This document shows positions 11,507 to 23,149 of a DNA stretch of 64,000 bases, piece after piece. Source of the stretch: Muricea muricata (lineage: Eukaryota; Cnidaria; Anthozoa; Malacalcyonacea; Plexauridae). Position 1 is the first letter of the stretch. Every line of letters starts with the position of its first letter. A program made the position numbers and the translations under genes. The stretch covers positions 4,218,501 to 4,282,500 of the forward strand of contig OY979720.1 of assembly GCA_963855995.1 (NCBI GenBank), written 5' to 3'. Below the pieces are notes generated by a model. That model made no database searches and was not told where the DNA came from. It worked only from the letters and a program-made list of their open reading frames with translations.

Positions 11507-12274
11507 AATTTTTCCGTTCAAACATTCGAAATGTCATTTGTATGTAACTCTCCCCCGAATATTTTGGCTTATAACTGTTGGGAATATTAATAACTGTGCA
11601 GATACGTAACAGGTTATTATATTGTTTGTGTGATTGGTTATATTATGTATTTAGACCAGTGAACACAATCACGTGACACTTAGTGCATGCTGTCCTTTTA
11701 CTGTGCATGTTGCTTTGATAAACGTTCATATTTGGTATTATCTATTTTGTATTACAATAAATCTTCAGTAATCTTAACAATAACCGCAACATAGGAACCA
11801 AAGCAATACTAAGTGACTTTTCATTAGTCTTGCATGACGTTTTAGTACGCGCAAGGTATGAGGAAATGATGGAATTTGAGAAATTGGGTTTGTTCTCAGT
11901 ATGATGAATAGTCAAGTGAACATAATCCAAGCTCTAACCTTGACCCAGCCCTGCGGTGGTTGACAAAGGCAACACGAATATTTAGATGACGCAAAAATAA
12001 AGGATAGAACACATTTATAACATAAACACGTGTACCAAGTACAGGGAGTGCACGATTAATATGCAAAAATGTTACTTTGCAAATGGAAATATTTGTTTGC
12101 CCTTGTCGGCCACCGTACGTCCCAAACCTAACCCTAAACTAGTGACTCTAACCTAAACCTAGTACCCTAACCAACGTTTTATTTGTTATATTTTAACTTT
12201 GATGGATTAAAGATTTAAAGATTTGATTAGATTCAGGGCTTAGATTAAGATTTAATTTCGCGTACTGATGGCTA
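11507..12274. other. Kelch-gene upstream DNA with a dispersed repeat at 12120-12265
   Basis: The proximal part should contain the kelch-gene promoter. The segment at about 12120-12265 (CCTAACCCTAA..., AAGATTTGATTAGATT, GGATTAAGATTTAATTT-like blocks) also occurs at about 48995-49125, so it is a dispersed repeat or MITE interior. No gene seen. Confidence 0.5.
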
Positions 12275-12542
12275 CAGTGTGTCCAAGAAAAAAGGCTACC
12301 CTTTGATGTCAAGCGTTAGCGCCGCACGTTCGAGTTTAGATGTTTTAATTCCCTACGGAGCCCATTCTGTGTTATTTTGGCAGAACAATTCAATTAACTT
12401 GCAAAGTAAGCATAAAGAATATCTGTGTAGAATCTCTGGATTACGCATTCTTGTGCTCATTTAGGGAGTTAAAGCATTCAAATTCGAACGCTCGACACTG
12501 TTGCTTGATTTCAAAGAGTGGCCTTTTTTCTAGGACACACTG
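12275..12542. mobile_element. mariner-type MITE with TA target site
   Basis: Inverted ends CAGTGTGTCCAAGAAAAAAG and CCTTTTTTCTAGGACACACTG-like are followed inward by matching TTTGATGTCAAGCG / TTGCTTGATTTCAAA blocks. A TA dinucleotide flanks both ends (12273-12274 and 12543-12544), as in Tc1/mariner insertions. 268 bp, non-coding. Confidence 0.75.
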
Positions 12543-12733
12543 TACAGTATTACCGAAAAATGCCAAAAATTTAATTGGCACATTTACCGTAATTTGCTTC
12601 TCAAATTTCACATTCCAAAACTCTCTGCGAACCTCAAGTGAAAAGGCACTAAATTATGAAATCAAAAAGCCTCTGCCGAGGAGACTGGATGGATATAATA
12701 GATATAGGAATTGCACATTGGGCCGCAATCCCA

Positions 12734-13225
12734 TGAGGTGCCGTTACCACCAAAATTCAGAGGCATTATAAATTGGAGGCGTTATTTCTTAAAATGGAGG
12801 CATTGTTTTTTTTTAAATAGAGGCTTCGTTGTTTTAAATGGAAGCATTGTTTTTTTAAATAGAGGCTTTGTAACCTTTGTTTTTTTTTAAAGGCAGGCTT
12901 TATTTTTTTTTGAATGAAGGCTTTATAGAAAGGTTTATAGGTTTCCTTTTATAGGTTTTTGCTTTAGGGACCTTTGAAATAAAACAACTCTTGAGGAGCA
13001 TGCCCCCAAACCTTATTTGAATCTCGCGCCGTCGGCACTCGTTCTGTTCTTTTCCACTAATTTCATCCACTACTTTCCACTACTTTTTTTATAAAATAAA
13101 GGCTTAGTTTTTTTAAAAAAAGAGAAACGGCCTCCATTAAAAAAAACAATGCCTCCATTTTAAGAACAAAGCCTTCGTTTCATAAAAAGTAATGCCTCGG
13201 AATTTTGGCGCTAACGGCTCCTCAT
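12734..13225. mobile_element. Palindromic element of GAGGCNTTGTTTTTT units
   Basis: The outer ends are inverted copies (left TGAGGTGCCGTTACCACC, right GGCGCTAACGGCTCCTCA). Both arms are built from degenerate 25-30 bp units of the form ATGGAGGCATTGTTTTTTTT, so the whole 490 bp folds back on itself. No coding capacity. Confidence 0.65.
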
Positions 13226-13850
13226 ACAATCCATGATATCGGCCTCGGCACCAGTAAGAAAAAATTTGCATAAATATTTCAAGACTAAATGTCACGCGCA
13301 AAACACGCGAACAGCCATGAATAGCAGCGGCGAACATAAACAAATATATATCAATAAATCGTACTTTTGGGGTCACCACCGAACGTAAACAAATATATAT
13401 TTATAAATTGTACTTTTGTTATCACCACCAACCCTATACTAACATTCTTTGTGAGTGGTTGGTTATAACAATGGGAGACAATAAGCTATAGAAATTGATT
13501 TTCACAAACAATGATGAATTTTGTTCCAAAAGGCCGATCACAATATACAGTATCGCCTCGTGATCGTGTAATAAAACCTGGACTTGCCACAAGTCGCTCG
13601 CTTTTTGTACAGCTGAATTATACGCAACGGAAGAGGAAGTTAGTGCTAGGCTATTCAAAGTTCTAACAATAAGTGATTTCAACAGCGTCCTTTTTTCAGG
13701 GGCACTCTGGAGCACTTATACTGCTAGGCCATTCAAATGCTAACAATAGTTGAATTCACTAGCGTCCGCTTTTTGCGGGACACCCTGCATAATATTCATA
13801 TTTTGTTTACTTTTGTTGCTCGTCCAACTTTGATACTCAAGGGAATTCAA
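13226..13850. repeat. Short duplications; two about 85-bp tandem copies at 13648-13788
   Basis: Two imperfect copies of a segment starting GCTAGGCYATTCAAA and ending near an ACACCCTG/GCACTCTG motif lie in tandem at 13648-13788. The inverse of the second copy starts CAGGGTGTCCCGCAAAAAG, a mariner-like terminus. A 55-bp near-duplicate (ACAAATATATAT..TCACCACC) spans about 13335-13430. No gene seen. Confidence 0.5.
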
Positions 13851-13854
13851 GCCA

Positions 13855-14045
13855 ATCTCACTTGAACCATTTTAGCCAATCAAAATCATCCCGTTTGTAG
13901 CTCCACCAATTAGAATCAAAGAATCGTACAACCAATAAGAGTGCGATGCTATTTCCTCACGTGCGAGGCCAATTCAAATTACTGGCTATTTTAAACGCCC
14001 CAAAGTTCCATCCCGAACAGTTTGTCCTGGGCGTTGGAATGAGTG
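13855..14045 (+). promoter_or_regulatory. Candidate promoter with clustered CCAAT boxes
   Basis: Four CCAAT-type motifs in about 120 bp (AGCCAATCAA, CACCAATTAG, AACCAATAAG, GGCCAATTC), a CACGTG-like E-box (CTCACGTGCG) and a TATTTTAAA box about 15 bp after the last. This precedes the duplicated exon-like segments at 14070-14770. Clusters like this are common in promoters, but no transcript evidence is available. Confidence 0.35.
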
Positions 14046-14069
14046 CATGGATTAAAAGCTAAATTACGA

Positions 14070-14770
14070 AGAGGTTTTGAGCGAAATATTTTCTACAACG
14101 AAAGCAAAACCAAGTGCCTTCGCTGCAGCTTTGAGGAACTACCAGGTTTGTACTTCTTTTGGTATTGTATGCGCCTTATGTAAACGATGAAGTTTGTAAA
14201 GTATTCTAGCGACACGAAGTTAATTTAACGTGGCCAGTTCAGCATCGTCGCCTCGCCTTTCAAGTTCTCGTGTATTTGTACTTGATTTCTTTTAAACTAT
14301 AACTTCTTAACACTCAATTAACTCTTAACTTACTAACTGTTGGATTTTGTTGAATTTTACGCAGAAATTGGCTCGAGAGAGTTCAGAAGCTGAATCGAAC
14401 GACGTAGATGAAGCCAAGACAGTGAGCGAAACATTTTCTACGCCGAAAGCAAAGCGAAGTGCTTTCGTCGCGGCTTTTAAAAAGCTACCAGGTTTGTACT
14501 TGTCCTGATACTCTGTGTGTATTTTAAAAACCATATAGTTTGTACTGACAATATTCGGGCGACACAAAGTCTTTAATAATCTCGCGAGTCGCCAAGTTCT
14601 GCACCGAACCGGTTTGAACCGCTTTTATTCACTTTCTCCTTACCAGTTTTTGTGTATTTGAATTCTCTCAACTAACTCTCAAGTCTCAACTTACTAATTG
14701 TAGTATTTTGTCGAATTTTAGGTAGAAATTCGCTCGAGTAATTTGGTCAAAATTCTTGAATTGAATCGTG
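14070..14770 (+). repeat. Tandem about 350-bp duplication carrying an exon-like segment
   Basis: Two copies of a unit about 345-360 bp long. Each has a segment beginning GAGCGAAAYATTTTCTAC (14079 and 14424) and ending at a donor-like CTACCAG|GTTTGTAC (14145 and 14491). An intron-like stretch follows, then an acceptor-like YAG|AAATTSGCTCGAG (14365 and 14726). The open frame in the second copy (14365-14491) reads KLARESSEAESNDVDEAKTV and then SETFSTPKAK; the first copy gives SEIFSTTKAK. The copies differ by one base near the donor, so they are not phase-equivalent. Looks like a duplicated exon, gene unknown. Confidence 0.5.
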
Positions 14771-15367
14771 TGCTTCGACCTTCGTGCTTTACACGTGGGG
14801 TAAGTTTGCTGTCTTGAAATGCTCTTTTTTGTCGTTTGAAATGGTTTTCCCGCTAATTTGTTTCAATAGCGAAACGTCGAAAGGTTTTCTCCGGATATTT
14901 TCGCGTCGTTGTCTACTTTTGTTGTAAAATTTAGTTTATTAAAATGGATATTTTGTTAAACGGAACAGCCGCGAATACATGCTAAATGTAATTTTGTAAC
15001 TACAAGGTACTTCGCTCGGGCAGTACATGCATGTGATGTCATAGAACATTTCGCGAATTTTGTACAAAATCGAAAAAGAATGGCTGGTGACGCAAAATAA
15101 ATCATTAACAAGTACAAAACGTTTGTACAAAAGTACGGATGGCTATGTTTACAGAGGATTGAGTTGTATTGTATATCTCAAAAAGTTGTTGGCAAACAGA
15201 TTCAGTCAAATTTTAGTCAAATCGTATCTTGAGGCTTCCGTGTGTTATTACTCGTGTATTGCAGCTAAAGGATTTACAATGCATGTTTCGAAACCTTCAG
15301 TTTCATTTCATGAACATAGGACATCTTTGATCACAAAGCCTATTTCCACCCTTAAAATTTTGTTCTA

Positions 15368-15815
15368 CAGGGTGAGTAAAAAAAAACTGATGCTCTTTCA
15401 AATTCAAATTAGCTGCGAATTTCATCACGGTGTATTCCCATGGGTATATAAAAAACAGATCCTGATTAAGTACACAGTACGTAAACCACAAAGCCTCTTT
15501 GTTCCGTTGTCAATTGCACCATGTTGTCGAGTTTCTGACTTTGTCTTGTTTCTGACAATTCTTGCACGGCTAAAATTATGCATTTTAACTTCCACTGGGA
15601 ATTAGATTTTGTTTTAGATCAACGTCTGTCAAATTGCAAGAATACAATGCTGCTAGTTTGAATTTCAATAGTATCAGTTTTTTTACTCATCCTGTACTGT
15701 GTACTTAGTCACGAACTGTTCTCTGTATACCTATGGGAATACTTAAAGTTCCGTAATGAAATTCGTGGCTAATTTGAATTTGAAAGGGCATCAGTTTTTT
15801 TTTTTACTCACCCTG
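15368..15815. mobile_element. mariner-type MITE (CAGGGTGAGT ends, TA target)
   Basis: The ends CAGGGTGAGTAAAAAAAAAC and the inverse of TTTTTTTTTACTCACCCTG are flanked by TA on both sides. TGATGC, TTTCAAATTCAAATTAGC and GTGTATTCCCATGGG-like blocks are mirrored inward. A further partial end (TTTACTCATCCTGTA) lies near 15685. A 181-residue open frame across 15060-15605 is largely inside this element and is not a gene. Confidence 0.7.
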
Positions 15816-15904
15816 TATTTCAAACACGGTTGCATGCTATGAATTAAGCCTTCAAATCGTATTTAGACTGTAACATAGTCTTTCAGTTTCGAACTATTAA
15901 TAAT

Positions 15905-16125
15905 TTTCTTGCTCCATCAATTTTCAGAATGAACAGAATGATGCCCAGCTGTGCAAAATTTCGAACATCGCAGTCGCCTAAACCTAATCGCATCATTGAA
16001 GCTCAAACGTGGCCGGACTATCCAGCCAATGAGAATCCTCCATTTACATCGCAGCCAATCAGAAAAGAGACGTTCACGTGGCAAATTCCAAAACTCTGTC
16101 CTGGCACCCATATGCACCAGTGAAT
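15905..16125 (+). other. Open frame of 64 residues, unrecognised
   Basis: ATG at 15929, stop before 16124, preceded by an acceptor-like TTTTCAG at about 15927. The product is polar and proline-rich (MNRMMPSCAKFR...). The DNA also holds two CCAAT-type motifs (AGCCAATGAG, AGCCAATCAG) and a TTCACGTGGC box, so it could equally be promoter sequence. No family recognised. Confidence 0.2.
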
Positions 16126-16139
16126 TACCCTGGAATTCC

Positions 16140-16440
16140 ATAAGTATTCCTGATGCACTTCGAAAGCACAGTAAAATTGCTTTCCTGATGGCGTCTGAGG
16201 AGCAGATTTTAGGTATTGTATTCTGACTTAATTTCTGCTGTACTTTCTCTGCTTTGGGCAGGGTTAAGAAATATTCCTGCTAAAATAATAACTAATTCTT
16301 CTTTCTTAATTTACAGGTAGTGCATTGGAATAATTAATACATTGTTATCAGCCGTACCTTTATTCCTGGTGCACTTCGAAAGCAAAGTAAAATTGCTTTC
16401 TTGATGATTTCTATGGAGCAGATTGAAGGTATTATATTTT
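16140..16440 (+). repeat. Duplicated exon-like segment (IPxALRKxSKIAFLM)
   Basis: Two about 83-bp copies, 16143-16211 and 16360-16428, each beginning TATTCCTGRTGCACTTCGAAA and ending before a GTATTRT donor-like site. One frame gives IPDALRKHSKIAFLM in copy 1 and IPGALRKQSKIAFLM in copy 2; the changes are mostly conservative. AG dinucleotides suited to acceptors precede both. Possibly a tandemly duplicated small exon of an unrecognised gene. Confidence 0.45.
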
Positions 16441-17399
16441 TGTCTTCGTTGGTTTCAGGGCAGCGGTAGCGGTGAAGGGGGGGGGTCGATGTTTAATAGA
16501 GAAAAACAAATTACAGGAGCGACAGGAGCTGTTAGAGAGTCGAGGGGTTGCTGAACAATAAAGTGTTGCCCTAGTTATATATTTGTAGGGGAGGGGGAAG
16601 AATAACCTGCAGGGAGGGGGAAGAATAACCTGCAGGGAGGGGGAGCTGGAAGTGTTTCAGAATTAGATTGCTATTTTTTCTATGTTTTGTACTATTAATT
16701 TAAGCCCTATCTCATATGGGTAGGCTGGTGGGGTTAGGGGGGAGCTAAAGCACCACCCCTATAGCCCATAGGCTATGAAAATTGATATACTTATTGTACT
16801 CGCTTTTCGTTTTAGTTGTGAGTGAATGGCATTAAAATATGGATCTACTTGGCATATGGATTATATTTTATGGATTATTATGGATTATTTATTATGGATT
16901 ATTTATCATGGATTATGAGGATTTATATTTATACAAGGGATTAAAGTCGAAGCGTCATCACAAGTAAGAAGACGTCGTAAGGTTAGAGTAGTCCTGGTGG
17001 TCGCAAATGTGCATGCCTAGGTTTTTTGCTTACTTTACAAAATATTTTCTTCCGGATAATAAGTGTCCCTCCTGGAAGTAAATTTCACTGGGTCCCTGGG
17101 GCCCCCGCATGACAAAGGGAGAAGTGCTTTACTACCAGTGGCGGACGCTGAACTGGAGTAATGTTCCTACTGGTTCGGTTAAGTTCTTATCAGACTAATA
17201 TTACTCAGTTCTGAAAAAAGTGCGGGTAGCTTGTTCGGCTATAGTGCATGACTGTAGTGTTGCTCTGAGGACTCTTGCATGAAGTCTTTCGAGCAAATAG
17301 GAGATCACCAGGAAATAAATTACTGTAGCTTATATGTTATGTTAATGTCAGTGGATAAATTGACAAGTTGCTCTGCACTGGGCTAGGTCGCAATTTATG
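16441..17399. other. Repeat-rich DNA, no gene
   Basis: G-rich tract at 16484-16490. A 26-bp unit GGAAGAATAACCTGCAGGGA is repeated at 16592-16642. Simple TTATGGATTAT repeats lie near 16855-16915. CAGTGGCGGACGC at about 17138 resembles a lone hAT-type end. No gene seen. Confidence 0.45.
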
Positions 17400-17573
17400 C
17401 AAATTAAATATAAGTATACATAATTAGTATCCAAATTAATCATAAGTATACATAATTAGTATGCAAATTAATCATAAGTATACATAATTAGTATGCAAAT
17501 TAATCATAAGTATACATAATTAGTATGCAAATTAATCATAAGTATACATAATTAGTATGCAAATTAATCATAA
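17400..17573. repeat. 32-bp tandem repeat, about 5.5 copies
   Basis: Unit ATTAATCATAAGTATACATA followed by ATTAGTATGCAA, 32 bp, almost perfect after a slightly diverged first copy. AT-rich satellite-like array; no gene. Confidence 0.9.
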
Positions 17574-18180
17574 AAAGATATGTGATATTGTTATAAGTTC
17601 GGTGTAGGCTTTTGGCTCCAAGGACGCATATCACGCAAATTATTTACGACATATTTTACAAACATAAAAATTCGACACCATACTTGTTGAAATTTTGTTT
17701 CAAATGATAACACGCATATAAATATGTAAATTGTCAACGCACAAGATATTAGAAAATTTGGCACCATCTGTGTCGAATTTTATTTTCAAACAATCCAAAA
17801 TCATCGCATAACATATCATAACGTACGAAAATTGCGGAGTTGGCGATCATTGGCGTACATATTGTAAGGAGGCGCTTGGCAGCGTTTCTTACAATCTTCA
17901 GTGTAAATAATTATGGAAAAAATAAAATTGAATTTGCTTCAGTCGTCTCGTAATTTGATCTATGATACCGTCTTCCTCTCATCGTCGCCTTTAACTAACA
18001 CGATACATACTTACCGTCTTTTCTTTCACAATCGATTCTGTTCAAACATTCCTTTATACATTGTAAATAGGTAATTTGTTTCTTATAATAAAAGCCAGAA
18101 ATTGTTGTCTGTTGTGTTTTTTCTAACATAGACTGCATGTTGAGGACATTCCTATATTTCAATGCTTAAACAAACGAAAT
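17574..18180. other. AT-rich DNA, no gene
   Basis: No recognisable coding segment. AATAAA signals near 17925 and 18088 could end plus-strand transcripts. Confidence 0.4.
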
Positions 18181-18950
18181 TCTAGAATTTATTTCTTAAG
18201 TGCTCAAGCTGGAAAATATTTGCCTATTCATTTAAGTGATCAAATCTGATCTTAAGATTTTTTACAAATTGTAATCAATGCTAAAAATATGCTGTATGAT
18301 TAGGGCTGCGTTCATGTATAACTGTGCTCCAAAGTATCAAATTCGGAGTAAAATCTTCAATGTAACTATCTTAATTCTATATTTATAGATATTAATTGAA
18401 TATTAAAACGACTATTTTTTCTTTGATGTGTGTATTCTTCTTTAGAAATATATTACATTTACTATAGAATGTGGGTTGCTTTCCCTGAAGCGATTCATAT
18501 ATTTGGGAAGCTTCCCGCGTTAAACCGTCAATTCTCTTAACTAAAAGTTCTCCAGAATTTATGTCTTCTAGATGCTCAAGTTAAAAGTGGAATATCGACC
18601 TTTTTTATAGTTTTGTGATCGCATTTGGTCGCAAGATTTTTTTTTAAATTGTAAATAATTCTTAAAATATACGCTGTACTTGCATGATTATGTTAAAATA
18701 GCAAACTTTGCAGCCTGCAAATCTTGATTTAATGTAACTATCTTAATTTATCCATAGGCATAATTGAATAAAGCGACTAGTTTTTCTATTCTGCGTGTTG
18801 TTCTGTAGGAATATAGTACAGTTTATCATAGAACGTGGGTTGCTTTCGCTGAAGCGATTAATTTGGGAAGCTACCCTCGTTAAACCGTCAATTCCCTTGA
18901 CTAAAAGTTCTCCACAATTGATTTCTTTCAGATATTAAAGATGCACATAT
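18181..18950. repeat. Tandem about 365-bp repeat, two copies plus part of a third
   Basis: Units start near 18181, 18551 and 18911 at a CCAGAATTTAT-like block and share AGCGATT, GGGAAGCTWCCC and TTAAACCGTCAATTC segments and an AACTATCTTAATT block. Each unit start has an acceptor-like YAG (TCTTCTAG, CTTTCAG). The array is diverged and has no long open frame. Confidence 0.65.
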
Positions 18951-19199
18951 AAAGGCACTGCGAGTGGCCATACAAATTGAATTTCATTTTTTAAGCGTTG
19001 TAAATAACTTGTAATAATACTTAACTTGCGTTTGTAATATAAATTTATAGCTCAGACGAGTTTCGTTTGCTCATGTAAATACTAGTAAAATAGAAACAAA
19101 AATTCAATAAAAGGCTTGACTTTGCTCTGTTTGTTTGTTTGTTTTTCTCTCTAAATACGGTTAAACAATGTAGCAAAATACTTCTAAGATGATTTAATT

Positions 19200-20190
19200 T
19201 CTTTAATTTTTTTTCAGATTAGTAAGCAGTTCCGAAGTTGAAGATGCCTTTCATGTTATACCTTGGGTAAACTTGTTTGCATAATTTGTTTAACGTTTTG
19301 ATTAATACCTTGTTCCTTCTTTTATACAGAACGAAAGATAGTTCAGACTAATTTCAAGATGCAAGTTTGAGGTTCACCCCTGAAGACGAATCTCCGTCGA
19401 AAACGTAAGTAACTTTAAATAATCATTTGGATTAGTTGTTCCCCCTGGCTGCATTCAGCATTCTTTGTTTTTAGACTTTGGTACAGTTTGCTAGACAACA
19501 CAATTTAACAAAAACTTTCTTTTATATATTCAGGTTGATTACAGGATGGTCAACCACCATGGCCTTGATTCCTTAGAAGCATCGAGAACCTATGTGGCTT
19601 TGATGTCAGCAATAGTTCTTAGTCAAGTGGACTTTCGACTCATTTAAGTTATGATAGTGAGTAGAGTATATATGTACACTTATGGTCGATATTTGACCAA
19701 TTTGTAATACATGTGTAATACATTTGTAATACTGTGTTACTACAAACAAACTGTAGCTAATATATGGTTGGAGTCAGATTTTATTTTGTTAGTAAGTAAG
19801 CAAATATTAGTACGTGTAAATAACGAAGTTTAACGTTTTGTACAAAAGTTTCATCTGTACTACAAGTTCATAGTTATCCATAGAGGGTATTTGTATGTTA
19901 ATATATAAGAACAAAGTATTTTGTAAAGGGAAATTGTCCATTAAACGTAATTTTCGATTTGGCTGTTACTTTGAGTCGTAAGAATTTTTTGTAGGTTTCG
20001 TTAGAATTATTTGTCTCTAACTCATCCACTGTCACATTGATTAAATTTCTTGTCTTAGTGTGGTATTTCTGATACTAATCGATCTTGGAATCTATGTTTT
20101 TATGGGTCGAGTGTGAGAAATCGAGGTCAAGGGAAAAAGTCGTGCATGATAGTGAAATAGAAAGGTCTGTATAAGTTTTTCGCTACACTT
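19200..20190 (+). other. Splice-like signals without an open frame (possible non-coding exons)
   Basis: Acceptor-donor pairs frame three segments: about 19219-19268 (TTTTTTTTCAG before), 19331-19405 (ATACAG before, GTAAGT after) and from about 19533 (TATTCAG before). None keeps a reading frame. They could be 3' exons of a non-coding transcript from the 14-16 kb region. Purely pattern-based. Confidence 0.2.
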
Positions 20191-20555
20191 TCAGCCCTCA
20201 ACTTTCAGCTCTCTCTCCTCGACTTTTAAACCTCTCGACTTCCAGCCCTTGTGCTCGACTTCAAACCCACGATAAAACCGCCCCTCCCCCTCCAGTTTTG
20301 GGAGATTCGTCGGTAAACCATGGTAGAACAGAATAAAATGTATTGAAATATAAATGTGAAATGCTTGAAATGTTTGCCTACATGCAAACACCCACATCCT
20401 TTAAATAGTGTGGGCTCTGTACGCCACTGCTCCTCCTTACAGAATGGGTACGGTCGGCTTGATCAGCCTTTAATTTTGGTCATTTGACCACCTTTTAAGA
20501 AAGAGAAAAGTGGTCTGAATTTGGCAAAAAGTTGAGTACATAAAACTGGGCATGC

Positions 20556-20918
20556 CGCGGTATCGCCGTTGATATGTATTAAAGCTGGATAGCGCATCTA
20601 TTATTGGGTTTTGAAGCCGGAAGTACGTCACATGTTTAGACTTGCGGCCATGTTGGATGGCCCCACTTGAGCATCGAATGCTATAGATTTCTACTACAGC
20701 ACGTTTTGCTTTCCTTTTGAAACAAAAGTTTTACGTTTTAAGGCAAAAGCTTCCTAAAAATCAGTTTTCCAAAAGAAACTGCATTGATTCAATCCTTGAG
20801 TTGGGCCAATCAACATGGCCGCCGCCTCAAAATATGACGTGTTTCCGGCTTCAATTTAATTTGTATTTTGTATTACGATGCACTATCCAGTCTTAATACA
20901 TATCAGTGGGTATCGCGC
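20556..20918. mobile_element. TIR element of about 360 bp
   Basis: Left end CCGCGGTATCGCCGTTGATA and the inverse of the right end (GCGCGATACCCACTGATATG) are imperfect TIRs continuing through TATTAAAGCTGGATAG / CTATCCAGTCTTAATA. Inside, a GCGGCCATGTTGG segment is mirrored by CAACATGGCCGCC. No coding capacity. Confidence 0.7.
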
Positions 20919-20969
20919 AATTTTGAAGTCGGATGTGTAAATTTAATAAATCACAATTTATACATTTAG

Positions 20970-21351
20970 GGCCTGTTCATATGGGAAAAAGTTTTCCCGG
21001 TTAGCGAGAAAACATTTCGACAAGTTTACAAGCGAGATCTCGCCTTCTTACGAAAATAGTATGAAAAGTTACCTTGCGTTCATATGAGACGAAAAGTTTT
21101 CCCGTTAACCGAGATCTCGCTTGATGACAGGCGAGATCTCGGTGACCGAGATTATTTTTATCCCATATGAACACAACTTTCCCGCTTAGCAGGAAAACTT
21201 TCTGTTTACACTTTACAAAATCTACATCACCGCGGGAAACTTTACCCGGTAAGCGGGAAAACATTTCTCCATATGAACAGAACATTATTTGACCTGTCGA
21301 AATGTTTTCTCGGGAACCGAGATAACTTCTGCCCATATGAACAGGCCCTTA
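20970..21351. mobile_element. TIR element (AGGGCCTGTTCATATGGG ends)
   Basis: Perfect 18-bp inverted ends AGGGCCTGTTCATATGGG. The interior carries repeated AAAGTTTTCCCGSTTARC / GCGAGATCTCGCC motifs in both orientations, so it is highly self-complementary. The open frames on both strands follow from this symmetry. Superfamily not assigned. Confidence 0.8.
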
Positions 21352-21821
21352 GAGAAATTGCTAGAAAGGGGATGGCAAAAGGATTGGCATCGAAATAACA
21401 TACATATATTTTTTCCTATATTTACTAATAAAGAACGAAAAAAAACCCCGAACAATAAACATGAACACGTCGCAACAGAATGTTAGTTTAAGAAAAAACT
21501 AAAAAAATTAAAAAAAAACGAAAAAAAGTTGAAAAAGAACGAAGCAAGAATGGGGACTCGATTGTTGCCCTAGCCCCCTCCCCACCCTTGGGAAGCTAAG
21601 TATTCGCCCCCCTCATTCCAAGAATTGCTCCGTGGTCCCTGAATTGTAAATATCACTTATCAACGTAACCTGGGTACTTAAATAAGGCTGTATTTATAAA
21701 AAATAAATGAATAAAAGTGGATGTCACTATTATAAGTAATATCATGAAATGAGGCGTGGCACTCAGGAATTTACTTAATGACCCGAATCGAGTGGGCGGT
21801 TTAACAGCTAATACGGGTTAT

Positions 21822-22010
21822 CTGGAAAACACGGACACCGGACAACGCGGACATGGACAACACGGACACGGACAACGCGGACACGGACAATGCGGACACG
21901 GACAACGTGGACACGGATAACACGGACACGGACAACGCGGACACGGACAACGCGGACACGGACAACGCGGACACGGACAACGCGGACACGGACAGCGCGG
22001 ACACGGACAC
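21822..22010. repeat. 15-bp minisatellite, left arm
   Basis: About 12 copies of a unit close to GACAACGCGGACACG. Because 15 is a multiple of three, every frame without an internal stop stays open through the array, which explains the repetitive open frames. Confidence 0.9.
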
Positions 22011-22497
22011 GTAAAAAATACGAAAAAAAGCAATCAAAGCGGAAAATGAGAAAAAAATGATATCAACCATTTTATAAAGTAACAATTCAATGTGAAATAA
22101 TAGTTTGTATGTTACCACTTATGTCAATTGATCTTTTTATCAATGCGACGCCTGCGATGAATTTTAGCCTATCCAGAGTAGAAAATACCATTTATAGCAA
22201 AAGTGGCTGCTGTCGGAGAAAAATATTGTGATAAACGTTTTCTTTGTTACAATAGGGCTATGTCAATAAGCACTTTATTTCATTTTTGTGCACGTATGGC
22301 CCAACGAATTTTTAATTATCAATTTCATTTGGACTTAATCATTTTTCTGGGCCTTTCTTTGCTCTTTATTGGAGTGCATGCAAACAATGGCCCAAATGGG
22401 AAATATGCGAACGGGACAGTAACTACGTCCCATGCAAGGCATCTCCCTCACAGTAATATAGAAAGTATGTACACATTGTACAGTACCACAATAGAAC

Positions 22498-23053
22498 AAA
22501 CACAACACAACACAACACAACACAACACAACACAACACAACACAACACAACACAACACAACACAACACAACACAACACAACACAACACAACACAACACAA
22601 CACAACACAACACAACACAACACAACACAACACAACACAACACAACACAACACAACACAACACAACACAACACAACACAACACAACACAACACAACACAA
22701 CACAACACAACACAACACAACACAACACAACACAACACAACACAACACAACACAACACAACACAACACAACACAACACAACACAACACAACACAACACAA
22801 CACAACACAACACAACACAACACAACACAACACAACACAACACAACACAACACAACACAACACAACACAACACAACACAACACAACACAACACAACACAA
22901 CACAACACAACACAACACAACACAACACAACACAACACAACACAACACAACACAACACAACACAACACAACACAACACAACACAACACAACACAACACAA
23001 CACAACACAACACAACACAACACAACACAACACAACACAACACAACACAACAA
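22498..23053. repeat. (ACAAC)n microsatellite, about 110 perfect copies
   Basis: An uninterrupted pentanucleotide array of about 555 bp. A 5-bp unit gives a 5-residue peptide repeat in each frame (TTQHN forward, VVLCC reverse) without stops, so the 200-290-residue frames are artefacts. On the minus strand it lies directly downstream of a LINE 3' region, so it may be the expanded LINE tail. Confidence 0.97.
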
Positions 23054-23149
23054 GAGAGCAGAACAATCTAACAGAAGCGAATGATGAAGAGTAGAATGAT
23101 ATAACTCAGCTTGTAAGCAAGTAGGAACAATATCATCGCGGAATATCAT

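Noticed and set aside
15060..15605. 181-residue plus-strand open frame
   Set aside because: Overlaps a mariner-type MITE, has no domain and no codon-like composition.
21001..21336. 111-residue minus-strand frame
   Set aside because: Entirely inside the self-complementary TIR element 20970-21351.
21801..22118. Frame encoding repeated ALSVS / PCPRC units
   Set aside because: Translation of the 15-bp minisatellite; the period is a multiple of three.
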